Source: Sedimentimonas flavescens
Lineage (GTDB): Bacteria; Pseudomonadota; Alphaproteobacteria; Rhodobacterales; Rhodobacteraceae
Assembly: GCF_019264375.1 (NCBI RefSeq)
Contig: NZ_JAHVAI010000006.1
Span: 79,231 to 143,230, forward strand
Length of the DNA stretch: 64,000 bases
Direction: 5' to 3'
A program made the translations under genes and the position numbers. This document shows, one piece after another, positions 45,139-54,320 of this stretch (positions are counted from its first letter, which is position 1; each line of letters starts with the position of its first letter). The notes beneath the pieces are model-generated. The model saw nothing but the letters and a program-made list of their open reading frames with translations. It was not told the DNA's origin and did not search any database.

Positions 45139-45849
45139 ATGCGGTGGGTGCTGCTTTTTCTGATGCTGGCCTCTCCCGCCTCGGCGCAGGAGATCAGCCT
45201 GTCGCTTGGCGGCGAGAGCCTCGCGCAGCGCTCGATCCTGCTGATCTCGGCGATCACTCTGCTCAGCCTTGCGCCGGGGCTGGCGATCATGGTGACCTGC
45301 TTTCCCTTCATCGTGACGGTCCTTTCGATCCTGCGCCAGGCGATGGGGTTGCAGCAATCGCCGCCCAATATGCTGATCGTGAGCCTCGCACTGTTCCTGA
45401 CCTGGTTCATCATGGAGCCTGTCTTCATGGAAAGCTGGCGCCAGGGGGTCGAGCCTCTGGTCGCGGGCACGCTGGAGCTTGGCCCGGCGCTCGAACGCGG
45501 GATCGCACCGTTTCGCGGCTTCATGGCGCATCGCACCGACCTTGAGACGCTCGGCTCGCTGGCGCAACTGCGCGAGGGCACGTCTTTTGAGGGCGAGGCG
45601 CAATCCGCGCCGCTGTCGATGCTGGTCCCGGCCTTCATGCTGTCCGAAATCACCCGCGCCTTCGAGATCGGCTTTCTCGTCTTCCTGCCCTTCCTGATCA
45701 TCGACCTCGTGGTCTCGGCGATCCTGATGTCGATGGGCATGATGATGGTGCCGCCTGCCGTGGTGGCGCTCCCCTTCAAACTGGCCTTCTTCGTCGTCGC
45801 GAACGGCTGGGTGCTGATCTCGGACGCGCTGGTGCGCAGCTATTTTTGA
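45139..45849 (+). CDS. fliP: Flagellar type III export gate protein FliP
   Basis: The 236-residue protein has a cleavable signal peptide (WVLLFLMLASPASA), then LSLAPGLAIMVTCFPFIVTV, LRQAMGLQQSPPNMLIVSLA, LVPAFMLSEITRAFEIGFLV and VVSAILMSMGMMMVPPAVVA, the FliP core with its terminal membrane helices. It forms the FliPQR export gate in the MS-ring. It is two bases after fliN. fliQ, fliR, flhA and flhB are not in the window; the gene ends four bases before convergent nasA. Confidence 0.96.
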   Translation: MRWVLLFLMLASPASAQEISLSLGGESLAQRSILLISAITLLSLAPGLAIMVTCFPFIVTVLSILRQAMGLQQSPPNMLIVSLALFLTWFIMEPVFMESWRQGVEPLVAGTLELGPALERGIAPFRGFMAHRTDLETLGSLAQLREGTSFEGEAQSAPLSMLVPAFMLSEITRAFEIGFLVFLPFLIIDLVVSAILMSMGMMMVPPAVVALPFKLAFFVVANGWVLISDALVRSYF

Positions 45850-45853
45850 CGCC

Positions 45854-48523
45854 TTACTCTGCCACTTCAGGCAGGCGGAAGCGCGTGATCAGGGCCACCA
45901 GTTCTGGGCGGCACGATCCGCAGGAGGTGCCCGCGCCAAGCGCCTCGCCCAATGCCTGAACAGTCAGCGCGCGGCCGGTCTCGATCGCTTCGCGGATCTG
46001 GTTCAGCCCCACGTTCAGGCAGGCGCAGATTGTCGGCCCCGGATCGGGGGCATCGGCACCGGGGCGCCCGGCCAGAACGGAGGCCGCATTCTCGGCCCCG
46101 ACACGCGCAACGATATGGGTGCGCGCCAGCGCGATCGGCTCACGCCCGACGAACAGCGCGGCAAGCAGGCGGCCGTCTTTATGGAAGGCGATCCGCGCCC
46201 CGCCCCGCGCGGGGTCAAGCACCGTCGCGACCTCGGCCTGCGGCAGGTTGAACAGGGTGCGCGCATAGGCCACCCAATCTTCGGGCGCCTCGGTTCCGGC
46301 AAGTTCCATCCGCCAGCCGCTCGAAGACCGCAGTCGCGTCCAATAGGGCGCGTCGGGTGCGGGTTCGTCCTTGCCGCCGACGGCAAAGCCATACCAGCTG
46401 GCGGCAAATCGCTTCAGCGCAACAACCGAGGCCTTGCTTTCGGGCTGGCCCGAGACCGGATCGGTCACCGCCTTGACCAGCGCGTCGATCCGCGCGGCCG
46501 AGGCGGTTTCGGCCGTCCAGTGCATCGGCGCGAAAACCTCGCCGGGGCGAACGGCGTCTGACAGCAGAACGCGCAGCACCGCACGGCCCTCGGGCGAGGT
46601 CACCTCGACCAGGTCCGCCGGGCCAAGCCCGAGCGAGTCGGCGTCAAGCGGATGGATCTCAAGATAAGGTTCGCCCAGGTGCTGGTTCAGCCGCGCGGAT
46701 TTGGCCGTGCGCGTCATGGTGTGCCACTGATCGCGCGTGCGACCGGTATTCAAACGGTAGGGATATTCCACCGAGGGCGCGCTTTGCGGCGCACGCGGAA
46801 CGATAGGCAGCATCCGCGCCTTGCCGTCGGGGGTGTGGAACTGCCCCTCTGCAAAGAACCGGCCACCCTTCTTCGCTGGCCCCTGCGGCCAGGTGAACGG
46901 TGCAAGCGCCGCGTATTCCGACGGTGTGATTCCGGCCAGATCCGAGATATCGAAATCCACGCCCTGCGCACCCGCGACACCCGAAAGCGCGGCATATTCG
47001 GCGAACACCTCGGAAGTCAGCGTCCAGCTGAATTCGGCGTCCCAGCCCATGCGGTGGGCGACATCGGCCAGGATGCGCCAGTCGTGCCGCGCCTGCCCTG
47101 GGGCGGGAAGCACACGGCGCTGGCGGCTGATCGTGCGATCCGAATTGGTGACGGTTCCTTCCTTCTCGGCCCAGGCGGTGGCGGGCAGCAGGACATGCGC
47201 CAGCTTCGCGGTATCCGTCCGGTCGGTCACATCGCTGACGACAACGAAGTCGCAGCCCTCAAGCGCGGCGCGCACCGCATCGGCATCGGGCATCGACACG
47301 ACCGGGTTGGTGTGGATGATCCAGATCGCCTTGATCTTGCCCTCAGCCACGGCGCGGAACATATCCACCGCCTTGAGGCCCGGCTTGTCGGCGATGGTCG
47401 GCGCCTGCCAGAAGCCCTGCACGGCGGCACGATGGGCGGGGTTCTCGATATCCATGTGACAGGCGAGCATATTGGCCAGCCCGCCAACCTCGCGCCCGCC
47501 CATGGCGTTGGGCTGACCGGTCACGGAGAACGGCCCCATCCCCGCCTTGCCGATGCGGCCTGTCGCCAGATGGCAATTGAGGATCGCATTGACCTTATCG
47601 CTCCCCGAGGAGCTTTGGTTGATCCCCTGGCTATAGACGGTGACGACCTTTTCGGTGCCGATCCACAGATCGCAGAAGGCCGCGATTTGTTCATCGCTCA
47701 GCCCGCTCAGCGCCGGGTCTGAGGCCCGCGCGGCAGACAGCGCCTCATCGAAGCCGTTCACGTGGTCCAGATAGGCGCGGTCCACGGCACCGCGCGTTTC
47801 GATCGCGGCCAGAAGCGCGTTGAACAGCGCCGCATCTCCGCCCGAGGCGATGGGCAGGTGCAGATCGGCAATGTCGCAGGTCGCCGTGCGACGCGGGTCG
47901 ATGACGACGAATTTCATCTCGGGGCGGGCGGCCTTGGCCGCAACCAGACGCTGGTAGAGCACCGGGTGGCACCAGGCGAGGTTCGAGCCCGTCAGCACCA
48001 CGAGGTCGGCCTCTTCCAGATCCTCATAGAGGCCCGGCACGGTGTCCGTGCCGAAGGCGCGGCGATGCCCCGCCACCGAGGATGCCATACAAAGCCTTGA
48101 ATTCGTGTCGATATTCGCAGAACCGATGAAGCCTTTCATCAGCTTGTTGGCGACGTAGTAATCCTCGGTCAGCAACTGACCCGAGACGTAGAACGCCACC
48201 GCATCCGGCCCGTGATTGGCGATGACCTCGCTGAAACGCTCGGCCACAAGGGCCAGCGCCTCGTCCCATTCTGCCTCGCGCCCGTTGATCCGGGGCGCCA
48301 GCAGGCGATCATCAAGCGAGATCGTCTCGGCCAGCGCGGTCCCTTTCGAGCACAGGCGTCCGAAATTCGCCGGATGCTCCGGGTCGCCCTTGACCACGAC
48401 CGTCCCGCTTTCATCGCGCCCGATCAGCACGCCGCAGCCAACCCCGCAATAGGGGCATGTCGAGCGCGTCATCGACGCGGCATCCATTCGGGCGGGGCGA
48501 ACGCGGGCGGGACGAATATTCAT
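45854..48523 (-). CDS. nasA: Assimilatory nitrate reductase catalytic subunit NasA
   Basis: The 889-residue molybdopterin oxidoreductase has an N-terminal [4Fe-4S] site (Cys23, Cys26, Cys30, Cys58 in CPYCGVGCGV ... LCSKG) and molybdopterin-binding segments (SRLCMASSVAGHRRAFGTDT, YSQGINQSSSGSDKVNAIL, GPFSVTGQPNAMGGREVGGL). A molydop-binding C-terminal domain (YRLNTGRTRDQWHTMTRT) follows. The last approximately 60 residues form a BFD-like [2Fe-2S] domain (CACLNVGLNQIREAIETG ... GTSCGSC). It reduces nitrate to nitrite in the cytoplasm. The start overlaps the FAD oxidoreductase stop by four bases, so the pair probably works together. Confidence 0.95.
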   Translation of the reverse strand: MNIRPARVRPARMDAASMTRSTCPYCGVGCGVLIGRDESGTVVVKGDPEHPANFGRLCSKGTALAETISLDDRLLAPRINGREAEWDEALALVAERFSEVIANHGPDAVAFYVSGQLLTEDYYVANKLMKGFIGSANIDTNSRLCMASSVAGHRRAFGTDTVPGLYEDLEEADLVVLTGSNLAWCHPVLYQRLVAAKAARPEMKFVVIDPRRTATCDIADLHLPIASGGDAALFNALLAAIETRGAVDRAYLDHVNGFDEALSAARASDPALSGLSDEQIAAFCDLWIGTEKVVTVYSQGINQSSSGSDKVNAILNCHLATGRIGKAGMGPFSVTGQPNAMGGREVGGLANMLACHMDIENPAHRAAVQGFWQAPTIADKPGLKAVDMFRAVAEGKIKAIWIIHTNPVVSMPDADAVRAALEGCDFVVVSDVTDRTDTAKLAHVLLPATAWAEKEGTVTNSDRTISRQRRVLPAPGQARHDWRILADVAHRMGWDAEFSWTLTSEVFAEYAALSGVAGAQGVDFDISDLAGITPSEYAALAPFTWPQGPAKKGGRFFAEGQFHTPDGKARMLPIVPRAPQSAPSVEYPYRLNTGRTRDQWHTMTRTAKSARLNQHLGEPYLEIHPLDADSLGLGPADLVEVTSPEGRAVLRVLLSDAVRPGEVFAPMHWTAETASAARIDALVKAVTDPVSGQPESKASVVALKRFAASWYGFAVGGKDEPAPDAPYWTRLRSSSGWRMELAGTEAPEDWVAYARTLFNLPQAEVATVLDPARGGARIAFHKDGRLLAALFVGREPIALARTHIVARVGAENAASVLAGRPGADAPDPGPTICACLNVGLNQIREAIETGRALTVQALGEALGAGTSCGSCRPELVALITRFRLPEVAE

Positions 48524-49863
48524 CTTTGGGCACTCCGAAGGAACGCTTGGGTAAAGCCGCCGGGAGCGGCTTTGGCGATCTGTGTCTGGGGAAGGCCGTC
48601 GCCGCCCACCGCGCTACGCGGCAAGGCTGCAACGGCCACCCGAGGGTCCGCTGTATCGCCTCCCTGAAAACCGGGGCCGAAGATCAGCGTGTCGCGCATG
48701 GCCGAGATATCGGCGCGCTCCTTGATCAGGCCGAAGAACCAGTTGCTGTCGGCGGTGTCGCCATACATCACCGCACCGACAAGCCGCTCTCCCTCAAGGA
48801 TCAGTCGTTTGTAGATGCCACGGCCCGGATCGCGGAAGACGATGTCCTCGCGCCCCGGCCCTTCGGCGAAATCGCCCGCGGAGAAGAGATCGCAGCCGGT
48901 GACCTTGAGCTTGGTCGAAACCTCGCGCGTGACATAGGCGGCCGCCTCGCCGCGCAGGGTCGCGGCCAGCACCTTGGCCTGATCGTAAAGCGGCGAGACA
49001 AGACCGAAGATCTGGCCGTCATGCTCGATACATTCCCCAAGCGCGAAGATATCCGGGTCGCAGGTGACAAGCGCATCATCGACCTGGATACCGCGCCCGC
49101 AGGCAAGCCCCGCCTGTTGCGCCAGTGCGATATTGGGGCGAATGCCCACAGCCATCACAAGGATATCGCAGGGCAGCTCGCGCCCGGCGCGCAACTTCAG
49201 CGCGCGCACATGGCCGTCTTCACCCAGGATAGCCTCGGATTGCGCCTCGCACAGAACCTCGATACCGCGATCCTCCAGCGCGTGGCGCAGCAGCGCACCC
49301 GCGGCGGGGTCAAGCTGGCGCTCCATCAGGTGGCCCATGATATGCACCACGGTCACATCCATGCCGCGCATCTTCAGACCGGCCGCCGCCTCAAGGCCCA
49401 GAAGACCGCCGCCGATGACCACGGCCTTGCCGCCGCGCGCAGCCGCGCCGATCATCGCATTGGTGTCTTCAAGGTCGCGATAGGCGATGACGCCTTTCAG
49501 ATCATGCCCCGGCATCGGGATGATGAACGGGGTCGAACCCGTGGCAATCACCAGCTTGTCGTAGGAAACCGGCCCGTTCTCGCCCATCACCACCTTGGCG
49601 GCGCGGTCGATCGCGGTGACCTTCTCGCCAAAGCGGCAGGTCACGCCCTGCGCTTCATACCAGGCGTCGTCATGAGTGACGATGTCTTCGTAGGTCTTCT
49701 CGCCCGAGAGCACGGGCGAGAGCATGATGCGGTTGTAATTGCCGCGCGGCTCGGCGTTGAACAGCGTGACCTCATAGGCGCCCGGGGCTTCGTCGAACAG
49801 ATGTTCGAGCATCCGCCCCGAGGCCATCCCGGCTCCGATGACGACAAGCCTCTGCGCCATCAC
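48520..49863 (-). CDS. NirB/NasB-like FAD-NAD(P)H oxidoreductase lacking sirohaem domain
   Basis: The 447-residue protein is homologous to the FAD half of nitrite reductase NirB: LVVIGAGMASGRMLEHLFDE, YNRIMLSPVLSGEKTYEDIV, IATGSTPFIIPMPG, the NAD motif VVIGGGLLGLEAAAGLKM, IFALGECIEHDGQIFGLVSP and RDTLIFGPGFQGGDTADPRV. Where NirB continues into the [2Fe-2S] and sirohaem domains, this one stops after a non-homologous tail of about 30 residues. The probable role is passing electrons from NAD(P)H to NasA, as Klebsiella NasC does; the BFD-like cluster domain sits in NasA instead. It cannot reduce nitrite by itself. It overlaps nrtCD and nasA by four bases each. Confidence 0.88.
   Translation of the reverse strand: MMAQRLVVIGAGMASGRMLEHLFDEAPGAYEVTLFNAEPRGNYNRIMLSPVLSGEKTYEDIVTHDDAWYEAQGVTCRFGEKVTAIDRAAKVVMGENGPVSYDKLVIATGSTPFIIPMPGHDLKGVIAYRDLEDTNAMIGAAARGGKAVVIGGGLLGLEAAAGLKMRGMDVTVVHIMGHLMERQLDPAAGALLRHALEDRGIEVLCEAQSEAILGEDGHVRALKLRAGRELPCDILVMAVGIRPNIALAQQAGLACGRGIQVDDALVTCDPDIFALGECIEHDGQIFGLVSPLYDQAKVLAATLRGEAAAYVTREVSTKLKVTGCDLFSAGDFAEGPGREDIVFRDPGRGIYKRLILEGERLVGAVMYGDTADSNWFFGLIKERADISAMRDTLIFGPGFQGGDTADPRVAVAALPRSAVGGDGLPQTQIAKAAPGGFTQAFLRSAQR
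48553..48573. other. Terminator-like hairpin inside the oxidoreductase tail
   Basis: A perfect 8-bp stem (AAAGCCGC / GCGGCTTT) with a 5-base loop lies 30-50 bases before the oxidoreductase stop, in its non-homologous tail. Only TTT then ACC follow in the minus direction, so it is weak as a terminator. It may attenuate nasA or be a relic of an older gene end. Confidence 0.55.
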
Positions 49864-51527
49864 GCGGCATCCTTCTTATGCGCGCCGTGTTCATATTCCT
49901 CGAGGAAATCGAGCACTTCCTGGCGGTAGTGGTAGTAATCCGGGTGATCGAGCAGCGCCTTGCGGGTGCGCGGGCGCGGCAGGTTGACCTCGGTGATCTT
50001 GCCGATGGTGGCGCGGGGGCCGTTGGTCATCATCACCACGCGGTCGGCCAGCAGGATCGCCTCGTCCACGTCATGGGTCACGCAGACGGCGGTGACGTTG
50101 GTGCGCGACCACACCTCCATCAGCACTTCCTGCAGTTCCCACCGCGTCAGGCTGTCGAGCATCCCGAAGGGCTCGTCGAGCAGCAGCAGCTTGGGCGAGA
50201 GCGCAAAGGCCCGCGCAATGCCGACGCGCTGGCGCATGCCGTTCGACATATCCGAGGCGGGCTTGTCCATGCTGTCGCCCAGACCGACGCGCTCAAGGTA
50301 GTATTCAACGACTTCCTGACGCTCGGCCTGCGCGGCCTTGGGATAAACTTTGTCCACGCCGATCGCGACGTTTTCCTTGGCGGTCAGCCAAGGGAAGAGG
50401 TTGGGCGATTGGAACACCACGGCGCGCTCGGGGTCTGCGCCCTCGACGTGGATACCGTCAAGCTTGACCGCGCCTTTCGAGATCGAGTTCAGACCCGCCG
50501 TCATCGTCAGCACAGTGGATTTGCCGCAGCCCGAGTGACCGATCAGGCTGATGAACTCGCCCTTCTTCACGGTCAGGTTGAAGTCCTCGACCACCGTCAG
50601 CGGGCCTTTCGGCGTCGCGTAGATCTTGTGCAGCTGCGAATATTGCAGGTAGCGCTCTTCGGCAAAGCTTTGCGCGGCCGAGGCCTCCTCATAGGCCTTG
50701 GGCACCATCGCATGGCGCGGCGTGACGTTCGGCAGGCGGCGGGTTTCTTCGGTCTTGCCCTGGATACCCACGTCCATCAGGTAGCTGGTGACGGCGGCGC
50801 GCAGATGCATGAAGGTCGGGTCTTCGTTCATCGCCGAGCGGTCGCGCGGACGCGGCAGGTCGACCTTGAAGACCTCACCCAGGGTGCCATCGGGGTTGAG
50901 GCAGACGATGCGGTCGGCAAGCACCAGCGCCTCGTCCACGTCATTGGTGATCAGGATAGCGGTGCGGCGGTCGGCTTCCCAGATCTGCTCGATCTCGGCG
51001 GCGACATTGGCGCGGGTCAGCGCATCCAGCGCCGAGAGCGGCTCGTCCATCAGGAGAACCTCGGGTTGCATCGCCAGCGCACGGGCCACGGCGACCCGCT
51101 GGCGCATCCCGCCCGACAGCTCCGCCGGACGGCGATCGACCGCGTGGCTCAGCCCCACCATCTTGATGCAGTTCGCCACGATCGCGGCGCGCTCTTGCTT
51201 GGTCTTCTTGCCATGCACGGCCTCGACGGCCAGCGCGATGTTGCCTTCAACCGTCAGCCAGGGCATCAGCGCGTAGGACTGGAACACCAGCCCCCGCTCG
51301 GGGCCCGGGCCGGTGACCGGGGCGCCCTTGAAGATGACCTCACCGCGATTGGGCAGTTCCAGCCCGGCGATCAGATTGATCAGCGTGGTCTTCCCGGTGC
51401 CCGAGAAGCCGAGCACCACCAGGAACTCACCCTCTTCGACGCTCAGCGAGATGTTCTTGAGAACATGGGTGGCATTGTCGCCCTCGCCGTAGCTTTTCGA
51501 GACGTTCTTCAGTTCGAGGAAGGACAT
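49860..51527 (-). CDS. nrtD: Nitrate ABC transporter ATPase, two fused ATP-binding domains (NrtC-NrtD type)
   Basis: The 555-residue protein holds two complete ABC ATPase domains. Domain 1 (about 1-250) has Walker A GFSGTGKTT, signature LSGGMRQR and Walker B VLLMDEPLSALD. Domain 2 (about 295-540) has GHSGCGKST, MSNGMRQR and LLLLDEPFGMLD. The second signature has SN where SG is usual. Cyanobacterial transporters use separate NrtC and NrtD; here they are one chain, without the NrtA-like sensory domain of cyanobacterial NrtC. It powers nitrate import with NrtB and NrtA. It lies nine bases after nrtB and overlaps the oxidoreductase by four. Confidence 0.92.
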   Translation of the reverse strand: MSFLELKNVSKSYGEGDNATHVLKNISLSVEEGEFLVVLGFSGTGKTTLINLIAGLELPNRGEVIFKGAPVTGPGPERGLVFQSYALMPWLTVEGNIALAVEAVHGKKTKQERAAIVANCIKMVGLSHAVDRRPAELSGGMRQRVAVARALAMQPEVLLMDEPLSALDALTRANVAAEIEQIWEADRRTAILITNDVDEALVLADRIVCLNPDGTLGEVFKVDLPRPRDRSAMNEDPTFMHLRAAVTSYLMDVGIQGKTEETRRLPNVTPRHAMVPKAYEEASAAQSFAEERYLQYSQLHKIYATPKGPLTVVEDFNLTVKKGEFISLIGHSGCGKSTVLTMTAGLNSISKGAVKLDGIHVEGADPERAVVFQSPNLFPWLTAKENVAIGVDKVYPKAAQAERQEVVEYYLERVGLGDSMDKPASDMSNGMRQRVGIARAFALSPKLLLLDEPFGMLDSLTRWELQEVLMEVWSRTNVTAVCVTHDVDEAILLADRVVMMTNGPRATIGKITEVNLPRPRTRKALLDHPDYYHYRQEVLDFLEEYEHGAHKKDAA

Positions 51528-51536
51528 CGGCGCACC

Positions 51537-52628
51537 TCAGCGGTTGTTCGTGAAGGTGAAGAGCGACTGCAGCGCGAACATCACACGGTCGAGCAGGAAG
51601 CCGATGATGCCGATGGTGAAAACCGCAACCATGATCCGCGCCAGCGACTGCGAGGAGCCGTTCTGGAATTCGTCCCAGACGAATTTTCCAAGGCCCGGGT
51701 TCTGCGCCAGCATCTCGGCGGCGATCAGCACCATCCAACCCACGCCCAAGCTGAGGCGAAGACCGGTGAAGATCAGCGGCAGGGCCGAGGGCAGCACGAG
51801 GCGGGTGATCTTCTTCCAAGCGCTGAGCTTGAGCACCTTCGAGACGTTGACCAGATCCTTGTCGATCGAGGCCACACCCAGCGAGGTATTGATCAGCGTC
51901 GGCCAGAGCGAGCAGAGCGTCACGGTGACGGCCGAGATGATGAAGCTTTTCGAGAAGGCGCCGTCCCCGCCGACATAGACCGCCGAGACGACCATGGTCA
52001 CGATCGGCAGCCAGGCGAGCGGAGAGACCGGCTTGAACACCTGCACCAGCGGGTTGATCGCGGCATTGGCGGTGGGCGAAAGACCAGCGACGATCCCGAG
52101 CGGAACGGCCACGGCGGTGCCGATCAGGAAGCCGAAGAACACCGTCTGGATCGAAGTCCAGATCTGCTGGTAATAGGTGGGCTTGCCGGTATAGACGCGC
52201 TCTTTCACCTTGTCGGCCTTGCCATCGGCCACCAGTTGGGCGTTGCGCTCGTCCTGACGGGCGTAGAAATCTGCCTCTTTCTGTTTTTCTGAGATAGCAT
52301 CCTGATGCAGGACGCCGACCTGCTCCCAGACCTGCGCGGGGCCGGGAATGGCGCCGAGCGAGGTCTGCACCATCGGCGCGAGCGCCGACCAGGCCGAAAT
52401 GAAGGCCACGATGGCCACGAGCGGCACACCCAGAAGCCGCCAGACATCCTTAATCTGGTTGCGCGGATTGTCGCCCGCAATCAGGCGCAGGATCGGCGTC
52501 AGCCAGGGCAGGCCCAGAACCTTGAACCAGCCGTCAAGCTTGGTGATCCGGGCAAACCGTTTGGCCCGGCGGTCTTCGCGCGCGTTCGCTCCGGCGGCGT
52601 TGGTGGCAATGGGGTCAATGGCGGTCAT
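51537..52628 (-). CDS. nrtB: Nitrate ABC transporter permease NrtB
   Basis: The 363-residue permease has a cytoplasmic N-terminus, then about six to seven membrane helices, with an insert (about 100-155, QKEADFYARQDERNAQLVAD) between the first and second helices. The BPD permease motif lies at RLSLGVGWMVLIAAEMLAQN. It forms the membrane channel for nitrate. I prefer the ATG at 52628 because AGGA lies seven bases before it; the ATG at 52634 is only one base from that site. A hairpin separates it from nrtA. Confidence 0.93.
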   Translation of the reverse strand: MTAIDPIATNAAGANAREDRRAKRFARITKLDGWFKVLGLPWLTPILRLIAGDNPRNQIKDVWRLLGVPLVAIVAFISAWSALAPMVQTSLGAIPGPAQVWEQVGVLHQDAISEKQKEADFYARQDERNAQLVADGKADKVKERVYTGKPTYYQQIWTSIQTVFFGFLIGTAVAVPLGIVAGLSPTANAAINPLVQVFKPVSPLAWLPIVTMVVSAVYVGGDGAFSKSFIISAVTVTLCSLWPTLINTSLGVASIDKDLVNVSKVLKLSAWKKITRLVLPSALPLIFTGLRLSLGVGWMVLIAAEMLAQNPGLGKFVWDEFQNGSSQSLARIMVAVFTIGIIGFLLDRVMFALQSLFTFTNNR

Positions 52629-52661
52629 TTTCATGTCCTGACTGAGAGAGATTCTGGAGAG

Positions 52662-52683
52662 GGGCGCCCCAAAGAAGGCGCCC
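52662..52683. other. Intercistronic hairpin between nrtA and nrtB
   Basis: A perfect 7-bp stem (GGGCGCC / GGCGCCC) with an 8-base loop starts eight bases after the nrtA stop (minus strand). No T run follows. Such hairpins commonly protect the 3' end of binding-protein mRNA, giving more binding protein than permease. Confidence 0.65.
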
Positions 52684-52690
52684 GCCGGAG

Positions 52691-54055
52691 TTAGTTGGAG
52701 ACGATCTCGCCGCCCTCGACGAGCTCGGCGCCTTTCAGGCCGATGGTGAGGCTGTCGAGATAGGCGTTGGGCGCTTTTCCGTCATAGGCGACGCCGTCGA
52801 TGATGTCGGCGGCCGGGGTCGGCTCGCGATAGCCGTCATCGTCAAAGTCGAACTGGTCGGCGGCGATAATGCCGTCGTCGATCAGCGACTGCGCGGCTGC
52901 CTGGTAGATATCCGGGCGATAGACCTTCTTGGCGGTCTCGTCATACCAGGCGTCGGGCTTGGCCTCGGCGATCTGGCCCCAGCGGCGCATTTGCGTCAGA
53001 TACCAGACCGCGTCCGAGTAATAGGGGAAGGTCGCGTTGTAGCGGAAGAACACGTTGAAATCCGGAACGTCGCGCTTGTCGCCCTTTTCATACTCGAAGG
53101 TGCCGGTCATCGAGTTCGCGATCACCTCGGCGTCGGCGCCCACGTATTCGGGACGCGAAAGGATCTCGACCGCCTCGGCGCGGTTGGCGTTGCCTCCCGC
53201 ATCGAGCCACTCGGCGGCGCGGATCAGCGCACGGGTCAGCGCCTTGACGGTCTCGGGGTTCTCCTCGTTGAACTTCGCGGTGATGCCGAAGACCTTCTCG
53301 GGGTTGTTCTTCCAGATCTCGTAGTCGGTCACGACCGGCACGCCGATGCCCTTGAACACGGCAGCCTGGTTCCACGGCTCGCCCACGCTATAGCCATAGA
53401 TCGTGCCGGCCTCGAGGGTCGCGGGCATCTGCGGCGGGGGCGTGACGGACAGCAGAGCCTCGGCGCCGATCTGGCCCGAGACATCCTCGGGACTGTAAAG
53501 GCCGGGGTTGATGCCGCCAGCCGCCAGCCAGTAGCGCAGCTCGTAGTTATGGGTCGAGACCGGGAACACCATGCCCATGTTGAAGGGCTTGCCCTCGGCG
53601 CGGAACTTCTCGATCACCGGCTTGAGCGCGGCGGCCGAGATCGGGTGTACGGGTTTGCCCTCGGCGTCCATCTCGACATAGGGCTTCATCATCTCCCAGA
53701 TCTCGTTCGAGACGGTGATGCCGTTGCCATTGAGGTCCATCGAGAAGGGGGTGATCACGTCGCCCTGGGTGCCGTAGCCGATGGTCGCGGCAATCGGCTG
53801 GCCTGCCAGCATATGCGCGCCATCAAGCTCGCCCGAGATCACGCGGTCCAGCAGAACCTTCCAGTTCGACTGGGCCTCGAGGGTGACATAGAGCCCCTCA
53901 TCCTCGAAGAAGTGCTTTTCCTTGGCGATGGCCAGCGGGGCCATATCGGTCAGCTTGATGAAGCCAAGCGTCAGTTCGTCCTTCTCGACATCGAAGGCCC
54001 AGGCGGGCGCGGCCAGAAGGGTGGTGGTCAGCAAGAGCGAAGCAAAACGTTTCAT
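52691..54055 (-). CDS. nrtA: Periplasmic nitrate-binding protein NrtA
   Basis: The 454-residue protein has a Sec signal peptide ([17 protein letters not shown]) and then the NrtA fold: [80 protein letters not shown]. There is no lipobox, so it is a free periplasmic protein, unlike the cyanobacterial lipoprotein. It binds nitrate for NrtB/NrtCD. The ATG at 54055 follows AGGGATG. Upstream lies a structured leader. Confidence 0.94.
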   Translation of the reverse strand: MKRFASLLLTTTLLAAPAWAFDVEKDELTLGFIKLTDMAPLAIAKEKHFFEDEGLYVTLEAQSNWKVLLDRVISGELDGAHMLAGQPIAATIGYGTQGDVITPFSMDLNGNGITVSNEIWEMMKPYVEMDAEGKPVHPISAAALKPVIEKFRAEGKPFNMGMVFPVSTHNYELRYWLAAGGINPGLYSPEDVSGQIGAEALLSVTPPPQMPATLEAGTIYGYSVGEPWNQAAVFKGIGVPVVTDYEIWKNNPEKVFGITAKFNEENPETVKALTRALIRAAEWLDAGGNANRAEAVEILSRPEYVGADAEVIANSMTGTFEYEKGDKRDVPDFNVFFRYNATFPYYSDAVWYLTQMRRWGQIAEAKPDAWYDETAKKVYRPDIYQAAAQSLIDDGIIAADQFDFDDDGYREPTPAADIIDGVAYDGKAPNAYLDSLTIGLKGAELVEGGEIVSN

Positions 54056-54091
54056 GTCATCCCTGTCGTGTTGTTTGCCCGTCGTGGGAGG

Positions 54092-54209
54092 AAAAAGAAA
54101 AAACCGCTCAACCGGTCTTCTCGGGGGGAGAGGGGAAGACCTGATCGAACGGCTTTGTTCGGTATCCCCGGCGTCGGGGATCTGTGGGCTTCGGGACATC
54201 GTTGCCCCG
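54092..54209 (-). promoter_or_regulatory. NasT-type antitermination leader: two hairpins and a terminator before nrtA
   Basis: In transcription order: hairpin 1 (54209-54192), a 7-bp stem with a G.U pair whose hexaloop reads AACGAT; hairpin 2 (54181-54164), whose hexaloop reads GACGCC; then a terminator (54152-54092). The terminator has GGTCTTC/GAAGACC (7 bp) and CCGTTC/GAGCGG as lower stem, followed by T6-C-T5. Loop G4 is present in both hairpins and A1 in the first, the loop pattern bound by ANTAR proteins. nasS and nasT lie directly upstream. The model is NasT releasing termination when nitrate frees it from NasS. The remaining gap (54210-54320) shows no gene and presumably holds the promoter. 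Confidence 0.75.
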
Positions 54210-54320
54210 CTGCTTTGATCCAATCATTTGCGTGCTGCAGCGCAGCGTCAACGCCGGATCAGAGCGATGCTGCCATGCAGCAAAAGTTTTTCGACCGACT
54301 CCGAAAAGCTGCTGAATTTT

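Noticed and set aside
49878..52292. An 804-codon open frame on the plus strand opposite nrtB and nrtCD
   Set aside because: It is antisense to two clearly conserved genes, has low-complexity His/Arg/Gly-rich translation and no recognisable domain. Long antisense frames are expected in DNA this GC-rich.
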